A stretch of DNA of 64,000 nt, taken from positions 985,207-1,049,206 of the forward strand of contig NC_030683.2 of NCBI RefSeq assembly GCF_000004195.4. The letters run 5' to 3'. The stretch comes from Xenopus tropicalis. Lineage: Eukaryota; Chordata; Amphibia; Anura; Pipidae. Under the pieces are notes generated by a model. That model did no database searches. It was not told where the DNA came from and saw only the letters and a program-made list of their open reading frames with translations. The translations under genes were made by a program, and so were the position numbers. Below, piece by piece: positions 12,060 to 22,720 of the stretch. Position 1 is the first letter of the stretch; every line of letters starts with the position of its first letter.

Positions 12060-13588
12060 GTAAGTACTGCCCCCCTACCTACCCCCCAGCTACTTACCCC
12101 CATCCCCTTATATTCTGCCTCCTCCCCTTATATTCTCCCCCCCGTCCCCTTATATTCTCCCCCGTCCCCTTATATTCCCCCCCGTCCCCTTATATTCCCC
12201 CCCGTCCCTTCCCCCCCGTCCCCATATATTCTTACCCCCCGTCCCCCTATATTCTTACCCCCATCCCCCTATATTCTTACCCCCGTCCCCCTATATTCTC
12301 CCCCCTTACATTCTCCCCCCGTCGCCATATATACCCCCCCGTCCCCTTATATTCTTCCCCCCGTCCCCATATATTCCCCCCCCCCTTACATTCTCCCCCC
12401 GTCCCCATATATTCCCCCCCGTCCCCTTATATTCTTCCCCCCGTCCCCTATATTCTCCCCCCCTTACATTCTCCCCCCGTCCCCCTATATTCCCCCCCGA
12501 CCCCTTATATTCTTCCCCCCGTCCCCCTATATTCTCCCCCCCTTACATTCTCCCCCCGTCGCCATATATACCCCCCCGTCCCCTTATATTCTTCCCCCCG
12601 TCCCCATATATTCCCCCCCCCCTTACATTCTCCCCCCGTCCCCATATATTCCCCCCCGTCCCCTTATATTCTTCCCCCCGTCCCCCTATATTCTCCCCCC
12701 CTTACATTCTCCCCCCGTCCCCCTATATTCCCCCCCGTCCCCTTATATTCTTCCCCCCGTCCCCCTATATTCTCCCCCCCTTACATTCTCCCCCCGTCCC
12801 CATATATTCCCCCCCGTCCCCTTATATTCTTCCCCCCGTTCCCCTATATTCTCCCCCCCGTCCCCTTATATTCTCCCCCCCGTCCCCTTATATTCTCCCC
12901 CATCCCCATATATTCCCCCCGTCCCCATATATTCTCCCCCCCTTACATTCTCCCCCCGTCCCCATATATTCCCCCCCGTCCCCATATATTCTCCCCCCCT
13001 TACATTCTCCCCCCGTCCCCATATATTCCCCCCCGTCCCCTTATATTCTTCCCCCCGTCCCCCTATATTCTTCCCCCCGTCCCCTTATATTCTCCCCCCC
13101 TTACATTCTCCCCCCGTCCCCATATATTCCCCCCCGTCCCCTTATATTCTTCCCCCCGTCCCCCTATATTCTTCCCCCCGTCCCCATATATTCCCCCCCC
13201 GTCCCCATATATTCTCCCCCCCTTACATTCTCCCCCCGTCCCCATATATTCCCCCCCCCTTATATTCTTCCCCCCATCCCCATATATTCCCCCCCGATCC
13301 CCTTTATTCTTCCCCCCCGTCCCCCTATATTCCCCCCCGACCCCATACTTCTCCCCCTGTCCCCATATATTCCCCCCCGTCCCCCTATATTCTTCCCCCG
13401 TCCCCTTATATTCCCCCCCGTCCCCTTATATTCTCCCCCCCGTCCCCTTACTTCTCCCCCCGTCCCCATATATTCCCCCCCGTCCCCCTATATTCTTCCC
13501 CCGTCCCCTTATATTCCCCCCCGTTCCCATATTTTCCCCCCCACCCCCACATATTCGCTCACTTTCCCCCCCCCCCCTTTGTTTCCAG
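12060..13588 (+). repeat. C-rich tandem array filling the intron of the TMEM139-like gene
   Basis: The intron runs from GTAAGT at 12060 to CCCCTTTGTTTCCAG ending at 13588. From about 12100 to 13560 it consists of units of 20-23 bp, CCCCCCGTCCCC followed by TTATATTC or ATATATTC. Longer blocks of several units recur, for example around 12300-12480 and 12540-12720. The 549-codon frame crossing it (Pro/Tyr/Ile/Ser repeats) starts in the wrong frame of the upstream exon and is not a protein. Confidence 0.95.
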
Positions 13589-13949
13589 GGACGTGGCCCA
13601 GTACGATGCCCCCCGGTATGAGGATGTGATGGTTCAGGGCCCTGCGACTGTTTGGACAGTGACAATTGGGCCGGTGCCGGATAGCGAGCCCCCCCCATAC
13701 AGCGCTATCGCCAGTGGGAAGGTGGGACCCATTGGCCCAATAGGAGTGCAGCGCCCCACCCTGCTGCGCATCAGCTCCGACATCCATGAGTTTAAGAACT
13801 CGGGCGCTATCCTGGAGGAACGTTGGCCGGAGCCCCTCACCCCCCCACCCGACTACAGCGACTCAGAGATACAGTGGGAGGAGGACTTTCAGCAAGTGAC
13901 CAATGAACGGAGAGCAAGCTCTGCAGGACAGGGGGAAAGTCAGATGTGA
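13589..13949 (+). CDS. tmem139: TMEM139-like membrane protein, last coding exon
   Basis: The exon completes codon 90 and encodes residues 91-209, ending at a TGA at 13947-13949. It is the cytoplasmic tail. The motif PRYEDV at 98-103 corresponds to the PVYEEA region of TMEM139. PPPYS at 124-128 and PPDYS at 176-180 are both PPxY motifs, the classical ligands of WW domains in NEDD4-family ubiquitin ligases. A short conserved-looking block, LLRISSDIHEF, lies at 148-158. EPLTPPPDYSDSE at 171-183 is the part most like the human protein. The final ten or so residues look recruited from a diverged unit of the tandem array that continues downstream. I infer family membership from motif order alone. 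Confidence 0.72.
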
Positions 13950-14462
13950 TTGGGCATGTGCTCTGCAAGAAAGAGCCAAGGGACAATGCTCTGCAAGACT
14001 GGCCAAGGGACAATGCTCTGCAGGACTGGCCAAGGGACAATGCTCTGCAGGACTGGCCAAGGGACAATGCTCTGCAGGACTGGCCAAGGGACAATGCTCT
14101 GCAGGACTGGCCAAGGGACAATGCTCTGCAGGACTGGCCAAGGGACAATGCTCTGCAGGACTGGCCAATGCTCTGCAGGACTGGCCAATGCTCTGCAGGA
14201 CTGGCCAATGCTCTGCAGGACTGGCCAATGCTCTGCAGGACTGGCCAATGCTCTGCAGGACTGGCCAATGCTCTGCAGGACTGGCCAATGCTCTGCAGGA
14301 CTGGCCAATGCACTTCAGGACTGGCCAATGCTCTTCAGGACTGGCCAAGGGTCAATGCTCTGCAGACTGGCCAATGCTCTTCAGGACTGGCCAAGGGACA
14401 ATGCTCTGCAGACTGGCCAATGCTCTTCAGGACTGGCCAAGGGACAATGCTCTGCAGGACCG
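13918..14462. repeat. Tandem array over the stop codon and 3' UTR, unit 27 bp changing to 20 bp
   Basis: The regular part starts near 13976 with CTCTGCAGGACTGGCCAAGG followed by GACAATG, repeated about seven times. It then changes to the 20-bp form CTCTGCAGGACTGGCCAATG for about nine copies, and ends with a mixture of both. A diverged unit, GCTCTGCAGGACAGGG, can already be seen at 13918 inside the coding exon. Units are stop-free in several frames, which explains the open frames on both strands. Confidence 0.93.
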
Positions 14463-14933
14463 GGCCCAGCCACAGACAGGGTGGCACCTATGGATAAGCA
14501 GAAGGCTCTGCAACATGGGCAAAGCTCTGCCCAGGACTATAGATTAACCCCTTAGTAGCCAGAGGGCAGGGCTGCTACATGAGTGCTGCCAATCTGTGGG
14601 GGTCTCATTGGCACAGATATAAGGGGGACCCAAAGATTTGCTTTTCCAACTCTTGGACTTGGGCAGCACTTCAATATTAACCCTTGAATAACCGATCAGC
14701 GAACAGATTTCATAATGCTGCTCTACTTTGCACTGAACACGTTTACAATATGGCAGATGGGGGGCCCCGGGGGGGGCGGGTTTATACTGTGAGCTTTCTA
14801 GGCTGCTGCGTCACTGGCAGGGACTCATAATTCGGGGTACAGTGATTAAGGGGTTAAATGTATGCAATGGTACAGCCTGGGGGCCAATCAGGGAATGTCA
14901 GAAAGGGATGGGGGGGGGCATATTATTTATTAC

Positions 14934-14939
14934 AATAAA
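14934..14939 (+). promoter_or_regulatory. Candidate polyadenylation signal AATAAA
   Basis: The hexamer lies about 985 bp after the stop codon of the TMEM139-like gene, within TTACAATAAAAAATCC. A T/G-containing stretch follows at about 14950-15000. It is the first clear AATAAA that I noticed after the stop on this strand. Confidence 0.4.
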
Positions 14940-15025
14940 AAATCCAAATGGTTCTTGTAGGTCCAGACTTTTAACCCTTTTTTATATTTATTTTCCTGTT
15001 TCCCTTTTCGTAACGGTACAGAGAA

Positions 15026-15349
15026 GCCGCACAATAGGAGCCCAGGAGTAGCCGCACAATAGGAGCCCAGGAGTAGCCGCACAATAGGAGCCCAGGAGTA
15101 GCCGCACAATAGGAGCCCAGGAGTAGCCGCACAATAGGAGCCCAGGAGTAGCCGCACAATAGGAGCCCAGGAGTAGCCGCACAATAGGAGCCCAGGAGTA
15201 GCCGCACAATAGGAGCCCAGGAGTAGCCGCACAATAGGAGCCAGGAGTAGCCGCACAATAGGAGCCCAGGAGTAGCCGCTCAATAGGAGCCCAGGAGTAG
15301 CCGCACAATAGGAGCCCAGGAGTAGCCGCACAATAGGAGCCCAGGAGAA
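15026..15349. repeat. Tandem array, unit 25 bp, about 13 copies
   Basis: The unit is GCCGCACAATAGGAGCCCAG plus GAGTA. Copies are almost identical, with a single one-base loss near 15241 and one A-to-T change near 15280. This homogeneity suggests recent expansion. Confidence 0.97.
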
Positions 15350-16029
15350 GCCAATTCCGCTTTTATTCACACGCCCTAACGACTTCTCCTTCTTTCCTCG
15401 TTAATGGCTTCTAATTGCATAGGGAGCAGAAAGGGAAAGTGCCACTCACTGGCAAGGAGAGGGTTACAGGGGCAGTACAGACTTTTTACCTCTTGTTATT
15501 TCTGCCACTAAACAAGAACATGAAGCCAGTTTCCCTTTAGCACGTCCTGTCCTCGCCCCAAAGAACCAGTCCACTGAGAAGCCCCTGATAATGAGCTGCT
15601 CACAGGCTGCAGCTTAGAGTAGGGAGGGGTTTGTTTGTACAGAGGCAGATAGAGCAGTTGGTTCAGCACTCCCTGTTTATAAAGGAGGGGAGTTCAGTCA
15701 CATTAGTGCTTTATAATGACAGGAAAATGGGAAATCATTTAACGCACAACATTTACAATGGGCTCATTTTTAGCGTTTCAGGTGCGTACTGTCCCTTTAA
15801 ATTGGTGTCACATGGTACCAGATGGGAACAACTGATAAGCCTCATTCTGATTGGCTGCTCTGACAGAAGTGCACTTACCTGTCCGGATGCCAAAGGGACA
15901 CAAAGTTCCCCGCTCCCTGCCCGGAAGCCCTACCCGCAGGCAAGTCATTTGGGACAGAGCACATTTCTCATGCACTGAACTCTCCCTCTCTCCCCGACAC
16001 TGAGAGACTTCCCGATAACAAACGCACAT
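15350..16029. other. Unique spacer, no gene recognised
   Basis: This is mixed sequence with a CCCTTTAA end-like motif near 15792, typical of TTAA-flanked Xenopus MITEs. A 115-codon open frame at 15631-15978 lacks any recognisable domain and is probably chance. Confidence 0.4.
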
Positions 16030-16270
16030 TCCCCGCCATTTCCCTCGTCTCTATACTCCCGGCATGCTCCGCGGCGCCGCTGTTTGGCTGAGAAGCCCAG
16101 TACTGAGAGTAAAGCGGTTATGCGCCTCCCGCCCACAGGGGTCGCTCTCTGCTCTAGCAGCAGTCAGGCTCTTCCCTAATACGGGCCGGGAGCTCAATCC
16201 TATTGGTCATAATTGCAAGAAGCTTTCTCTTTATTGGCTGCTCAGTGTTGCCTAGGGAACGGGGAACGGG
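16030..16270. promoter_or_regulatory. Promoter-like CpG-rich segment with an X-box
   Basis: The segment has a CpG-dense core, GCTCCGCGGCGCCGC, at about 16066-16080. Just before it, at 16052-16067, is TATACTCCCGGCATGC, which resembles the ZNF143-type promoter motif. Two ATTGG (inverted CCAAT) sites lie at about 16202 and 16232. At 16247-16260 the sequence GTTGCCTAGGGAAC fits the RFX X-box pattern GTHNYY-2-RRNAAC, except that the central pair is TA instead of AT. CCAAT boxes next to an X-box are common at ciliary-gene promoters. No first exon can be assigned on either strand, so the gene it would serve is unknown. Confidence 0.35.
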
Positions 16271-16310
16271 GAGACGCGGGAACAGAAAGTAAAGCAAATC
16301 CTCAGCAGGT

Positions 16311-16668
16311 ACCTGTGTGTGAGTGTGTGAGTGTGTGTGTGAGAGTGTGTGAGAGAGTGTGAGAGTGTGTGAGAGAGTGTGAGAGTGTGTGAGAGTGTGT
16401 GAGAGTGTGTGAGAGTGTGTGAGAGTGTGTGAGAGTGTGTGTGAGAGTGTGTGAGAGTGTGTGAGAGTGTGTGAGAGTGTGTGAGAGTGTGTGTGAGAGT
16501 GTGTGAGAGTGTGTGAGAGTGTGTGAGAGTGTGTGAGAGTGTGTGAGAGTGTGTGAGAGTGTGTGTGCGCGAGTAGGAGTGTGCGCGCGAGTAGGAGTGT
16601 GCGCGCGAGTAGGAGTGTGCGCGCGAGTAGGAGTGTGCGCGCGAGTAGGAGTGTGCGCGTGAGAAACT
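16311..16668. repeat. GTGTGAGA microsatellite followed by a GTGTGCGCGCGAGTAGGA array
   Basis: About 250 bp of GTGTGAGA units passes into six copies of GTGTGCGCGCGAGTAGGA. The two motifs join without a gap at about 16565, so the second unit seems to have grown out of the first. Confidence 0.97.
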
Positions 16669-16837
16669 GAAGGGCCAGTTTATTATGGTGTGTAAAAATC
16701 GGCACCAAAATTTGCCTCACCTGCCGGGCTTTGCCGGGTAAAAACAGTGTCATTTTTTTGTGTTTTTTAATTCAGTTGAAACTTTACACCGTTTTTCCAG
16801 AGAATTTCGTTTAAGCCAGGATAATAAATAGGTCCGT

Positions 16838-18470
16838 GTGTGTGTGTGTGTGTGTGTGTGAGACCCTGGTGTGCGGTGGGGTATGTGAGTGGATAGATAG
16901 GTCAGTGTGGGTCTGTATGTGAGTGGATAGGTCAGTGTGGGTCTGTATGTGAGTGGATAGGTCAGTGTGGGTCTGTATGTGAGCGGATAGATAGGTCAGT
17001 GTGGGTCTGTATGTGAGTGGATAGATAGGTCAGTATGGGTCTGTATGTGAGTGGATAGATAGGTCAGTATGGGTCTGTATGTGAGTGGATAGATAGGTCA
17101 GTGTGGGTCTGTATGTGAGTGGATAGATAGGTCAGTGTGGGTCTGTATGTGAGTGGATAGGTCGGTGGGTCTGTATGTGAGTGGATAGGTCAGTGTGGGT
17201 CTGTATGTGAGTGGATAGGTCAGTGTGGGTCTGTATGTGAGTGGATAGGTCAGTGTGGGTCTGTATGTGAGTGGATAGGTCAGTGTGGGTCTGTATGTGA
17301 GTGGATAGGTCAGTATGGGTCTGTATGTGAGTGGATAGATAGGTCAGTATGGGTCTGTATGTGAGTGGATAGATAGGTCAGTGTGGGTCTGTATGTGAGT
17401 GGATAGGTCAGTGTGGGTCTGTATGTGAGTGGATAGGTCAGTGTGGGTCTGTATGTGAGTGGATAGATAGGTCAGTATGGGTCTGTATGTGAGTGGATAG
17501 ATAGGTCAGTGTGGGTCTGTATGTGAGTGGATAGGTCAGTATGGGTCTGTATGTGAGTGGATAGGTCAGTGTGGGTCTGTATGGGAGTGGATAGGTAGGT
17601 CAGTGTGGGTCTGTATGGGAGTGGATAGGTCAGTGTGGGTCTGTATGTGAGTGGATAGGTCAGTGTGGGTCTGTATGTGAGTGGATAGGTCAGTGTGGGT
17701 CTGTATGTGAGTGGATAGGTCAGTATGGGTCTGTATGTGAGTGGATAGATAGGTCAGTATGGGTCTGTATGTGAGTGGATAGATAGGTCAGTGTGGGTCT
17801 GTATGTGAGTGGATAGGTCAGTGTGGGTCTGTATGTGAGTGGATAGATAGGTCAGTATGGGTCTGTATGTGAGTGGATAGATAGGTCAGTGTGGGTCTGT
17901 ATGTGAGTGGATAGGTCAGTATGGGTCTGTATGTGAGTGGATAGGTCAGTGTGGGTCTGTATGGGAGTGGATAGGTAGGTCAGTGTGGGTCTGTATGGGA
18001 GTGGATAGGTCAGTGTGGGTCTGTATGGGAGTGGATAGGTCAGTGTGGGTCTGTATGTGAGTGGATAGGTCAGTGTGGGTCAGTATGTGAGTGGATAGAT
18101 AGGTCAGTGTGGGTCTGTATGTGAGTGGATAGGTCAGTGTGGGTCTGTATGTGAGTGGATAGATAGGTCAGTGTGGGTCTGTATGTGAGTGGATAGGTCA
18201 GTATGGGTCTGTATGTGAGTGGATAGGTCAGTGTGGGTCTGTATGTGAGTGGATAGGTCAGTGTGGGTCTGTATGTGAGTGGATAGGTCAGTGTGGGTCT
18301 GTATGTGAGTGGATAGATAGGTCAGTGTGGGTCTGTATGTGAGTGGATAGATAGGTCAGTGTGGGTCTGTATGTGAGTGGATAGGTCAGTGTGGGTCTGT
18401 ATGTGAGTGGATAGGTCAGTGTGGGTCTGTATGTGAGTGGATAGGTAGGTCGGGGGGGGGGGGGGGGGCA
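16838..18470. repeat. GT tract, then 30/34-bp tandem array ending in a poly-G run
   Basis: A short (GT)n at 16838-16860 is followed by about 50 units. The unit is GTGAGTGGATAGGTCAGTGT plus GGGTCTGTAT (30 bp), or 34 bp where GATA is duplicated to GGATAGATAGGT. A block of about 380 bp, containing the rare variant GGGAGTGGATAGGTAGGT, occurs twice (markers at 17583 and 17963). The array ends in about 18 G residues at 18452-18469. Confidence 0.96.
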
Positions 18471-19500
18471 CGAGCCGGGCTCACAATAACGCTGGTACTG
18501 ACCACTCTCAGTACATAGAGATGTTTTAAGTGGACCTTCAGGAGCTGTAACCCATATGGGAAGAAAGAATGAAACACCCCCCTCCACTTGGCCAATGAGG
18601 TACCGACCCATAAACAAGTCATTAGTACAGACAGGAAATGAAATGTTCTGAGGCCCATAAGAACCAGAGCCACAGAAAAGACCCAATGACTGCTTATTAT
18701 TTGTGCAGCAATTGATTCATGGGCTCCTGGTACTGTAACATGGGTCAAGGGTCCGTACAAAACCTCTCAGTCAGTGAGTGAGGGTTGAAGCCCCAGGGAG
18801 GGGCAGTTTGTTTATAACTGTAACTGGGACAGGGTGCAGTATGTTCCAGTTCTGACCGGACCAGGGGCATTTCTTGCATTTTTGGTGCAGTTTTTACATT
18901 CCTGAGAGGTGTTTGTGATGTTCCTGTGCTGTCACCAGTTGGGGGGTGTGGGGCTGTGTTGGGGGCAACACCTTAGTGCCTTGGTCACATGACCCTGCGC
19001 CCAAACAGCTTTCAGCACAGCTGCGGGTGCCCCCCACATTGTCATTGCAGAAACAGTCACTGTAACTGGCTGTGCAACATGCGGCCCCCCACTGAATGTG
19101 GCCCTCCGGCACCGACTGGCAATCTGTGGGTTCTGGCAAGTCCCGGGGGGGGGGGCTGCTGTAAGGTGCCCCAGACAGTCACTATAACAGCCCTTTCTGC
19201 CCCCGTCTCTGATCATCACCTGGTTACATATTCTGTCTCCTTCCCCCACTGTATTAATTGGAAATACACGGGACATAGACCTCCCAGTCTATAAAAAAAT
19301 ATTTTTCCACCCCTTCATTAAAATTTGAAACTGCCCCCCCAGCTATCTCTAATTGCCCCCCCCCCCCCAGCTATCTCCAATTGAATGAACCAACGCTGAG
19401 TCCAACAAACACTGAACTAATGATCTTTCCACCTAAGCCTGGTCCTACCCCCCCCCTTCACTATCTTTATTGATGGCCCATTAGCCCCATCCCTCTGCTC
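18471..19500. other. Unique spacer, no gene recognised
   Basis: This is mixed sequence with several homopolymer C and G runs. The open frames at 18894-19294 overlap on both strands and show no known domain. Confidence 0.4.
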
Positions 19501-20235
19501 CTCACTCCATCCCTTCCCTTGTGTCTCCGTACATTCCTGGCCGACCCCTCTGCCCCTCACTCCATCCCTTCCCTTGTGTCTCCGTACATTCCTGGCCGAC
19601 CCCTCTGCCCCTCACTCCATCTCTTCCCTTGTGTCTCCGAACGATCCTGGCCGACTCCTCTGCTCCTCACTCCATCCCTTCCCTTGTGTCTCCGTACGTT
19701 CCTGGCCGACTCCTCTGCTCCTCACTCCATCCCTTCCCTTGTGTCTCCGTACGTTCCTGGCTGACTCCTCTGCTCCTCACTCCATCCCTTCCCTTGTGTC
19801 TCCGTACGTTCCTGGCTGACTCCTCTGCTCCTCACTCCATCCCTTCCCTTGTGTCTCCGTACGTTCCTGGCCGACTCCTCTGCTCCTCACTCCATCTCTT
19901 CCCTTGTGTCTCCGTACGTTCCTGGCCGACTCCTCTGCTCCTCACTACATCCCTTCCCTTGTGTCTCCGTACGTTCCTGGCCGACTCCTCTGCTCCTCAC
20001 TCCATCCCTTCCCTTGTGTCTCCGTACGTTCCTGGCCGACTCCTCTGCTCCTCACTCCATCTCTTCCCTTGTGTCTCCGTACGTTCCTGGCCGACTCCTC
20101 TGCTCCTCACTCCATCCCTTCCCTTGTGTCTCCGTACGTTCCTGGCCGACTCCTCTGCTCCTCACTCCATCCCTTCCCTTGTGTCTCCGTACGTTCCTGG
20201 CCGACTCCTCTGCTCCTCACTCCATCCCTTCCCTT

Positions 20236-21118
20236 ACATAGTTACATAGTTACATAGGGTTGAAAAAAGACCATTGTCCATCAAGTTCAACCCATCCGAG
20301 TAAACCCAGCACACAACCTATACTAACCAATCTATACACTCACATACATAAACTATATATATACAACCAGTAATACTAACTGTAGATATTAGTATCACAA
20401 TAGCCTTGGATATTCTGCTTGTTCAAAAACTCATCCAGGCCCCTCTTAAAGGCATTAACAGAGTCTGCCATTACCACATCACTAGGAAGGGCATTCCACA
20501 GCCTCACTGCCCTCACCGTGAAAAACCACCTACGCTGCTTCAAATGGAAGCTCTGTTCCTCTAATCTATAGGGGTGACCTCTGGTGCGCTGATTGTTTTT
20601 ATGGGAAAAAAGAACATCCCCCAACTGCCTATAATCCCCTCTAATGTACTTGTACAGAGTAATCATGTCCCCTCGCAAGCGCCTCTTTTCCAGAGAAAAC
20701 AACCCCAACCTCGACAGTCTAACCTCATAGCTTAAATCTTCCATCCCCTTTACCAGTTTAGTTGCACGTCTCTGCACTCTCTCCAGCTCATTAATATCCT
20801 TCTTAAGGACTGGAGCCCAAAACTGCACTGCATACTCAAGGTGAGGCCTTACCAGGGACCTATAAAGCGGCAAAAATATGTCCTCATCCCTTGAGTCAAT
20901 GCCCTTTTTTATACAAGACAGCACTTTATTTGCTGTAGTAGCCACAGAATGACACTGCCTGGAATTAGACAACTTGTGATCTACAAAAACCCCTAGATCC
21001 TTCTCCATTAAGGATGCCCCCAACACACTACCATTCAGTAGATAGTTTGCGTTTATATTATTCCTACCAAAGTGCATAACTTTGCACTTGTCAACATTGA
21101 ACCTCATTTTCCAGTTTG
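20236..21118 (-). mobile_element. 5'-truncated CR1-type LINE, copy 1
   Basis: The minus strand carries an uninterrupted 243-codon frame at 20376-21107. It is the C-terminal part of a CR1-clade reverse transcriptase, downstream of the YxDD site. Visible blocks are MRFNVDKCKVMHFG, LVRPHLEYAVQFWAP, RLGLFSLEKRRLRGDMITLY and FFTVRAVRLWNALPSD. The 3' end has about three copies of an octamer, CTATGTAA on the minus strand, as in CR1-type tails. The element sits inside a 55-bp unit with perhaps a 4-bp CCTT duplication. The absence of stops suggests a fairly recent insertion. Confidence 0.9.
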
Positions 21119-21837
21119 CCTTGTGTCTCCGTACGTTCCTGGCCGACTCCTCTGCTCCTCACTCCATCCCTTCCCTTGTGTCTCCGTACATTCCTGGCCG
21201 ACCCCTCTGCCCCTCACTCCATCTCTTCCCTTGTGTCTCCGAACGATCCTGGCCGACTCCTCTGCTCCTCACTCCATCCCTTCCCTTGTGTCTCCGTACG
21301 TTCCTGGCCGACTCCTCTGCTCCTCACTCCATCCCTTCCCTTGTGTCTCCGTACGTTCCTGGCTGACTCCTCTGCTCCTCACTCCATCCCTTCCCTTGTG
21401 TCTCCGTACGTTCCTGGCTGACTCCTCTGCTCCTCACTCCATCCCTTCCCTTGTGTCTCCGTACGTTCCTGGCCGACTCCTCTGCTCCTCACTCCATCTC
21501 TTCCCTTGTGTCTCCGTACGTTCCTGGCCGACTCCTCTGCTCCTCACTACATCCCTTCCCTTGTGTCTCCGTACGTTCCTGGCCGACTCCTCTGCTCCTC
21601 ACTCCATCCCTTCCCTTGTGTCTCCGTACGTTCCTGGCCGACTCCTCTGCTCCTCACTCCATCTCTTCCCTTGTGTCTCCGTACGTTCCTGGCCGACTCC
21701 TCTGCTCCTCACTCCATCCCTTCCCTTGTGTCTCCGTACGTTCCTGGCCGACTCCTCTGCTCCTCACTCCATCCCTTCCCTTGTGTCTCCGTACGTTCCT
21801 GGCCGACTCCTCTGCTCCTCACTCCATCCCTTCCCTT

Positions 21838-22720
21838 ACATAGTTACATAGTTACATAGGGTTGAAAAAAGACCATTGTCCATCAAGTTCAACCCATCCG
21901 AGTAAACCCAGCACACAACCTATACTAACCAATCTATACACTCACATACATAAACTATATATATACAACCAGTAATACTAACTGTAGATATTAGTATCAC
22001 AATAGCCTTGGATATTCTGCTTGTTCAAAAACTCATCCAGGCCCCTCTTAAAGGCATTAACAGAGTCTGCCATTACCACATCACTAGGAAGGGCATTCCA
22101 CAGCCTCACTGCCCTCACCGTGAAAAACCACCTACGCTGCTTCAAATGGAAGCTCTGTTCCTCTAATCTATAGGGGTGACCTCTGGTGCGCTGATTGTTT
22201 TTATGGGAAAAAAGAACATCCCCCAACTGCCTATAATCCCCTCTAATGTACTTGTACAGAGTAATCATGTCCCCTCGCAAGCGCCTCTTTTCCAGAGAAA
22301 ACAACCCCAACCTCGACAGTCTAACCTCATAGCTTAAATCTTCCATCCCCTTTACCAGTTTAGTTGCACGTCTCTGCACTCTCTCCAGCTCATTAATATC
22401 CTTCTTAAGGACTGGAGCCCAAAACTGCACTGCATACTCAAGGTGAGGCCTTACCAGGGACCTATAAAGCGGCAAAAATATGTCCTCATCCCTTGAGTCA
22501 ATGCCCTTTTTTATACAAGACAGCACTTTATTTGCTGTAGTAGCCACAGAATGACACTGCCTGGAATTAGACAACTTGTGATCTACAAAAACCCCTAGAT
22601 CCTTCTCCATTAAGGATGCCCCCAACACACTACCATTCAGTAGATAGTTTGCGTTTATATTATTCCTACCAAAGTGCATAACTTTGCACTTGTCAACATT
22701 GAACCTCATTTTCCAGTTTG
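21838..22720 (-). mobile_element. 5'-truncated CR1-type LINE, copy 2 (duplicate of copy 1)
   Basis: This copy has the same boundaries, the same octamer tail and an identical 243-residue translation (frame at 21978-22709) as copy 1, exactly 1602 bp further on. The flanking 55-bp units also agree, so it arose by duplication of the block and not by a second insertion. Confidence 0.9.

Noticed and set aside
11972..13621. 549-codon Pro/Tyr/Ile-rich frame
   Set aside because: It is in the wrong frame of the first coding exon and reads through the intron; GTAAGT and TTTCCAG borders keep the true frame.
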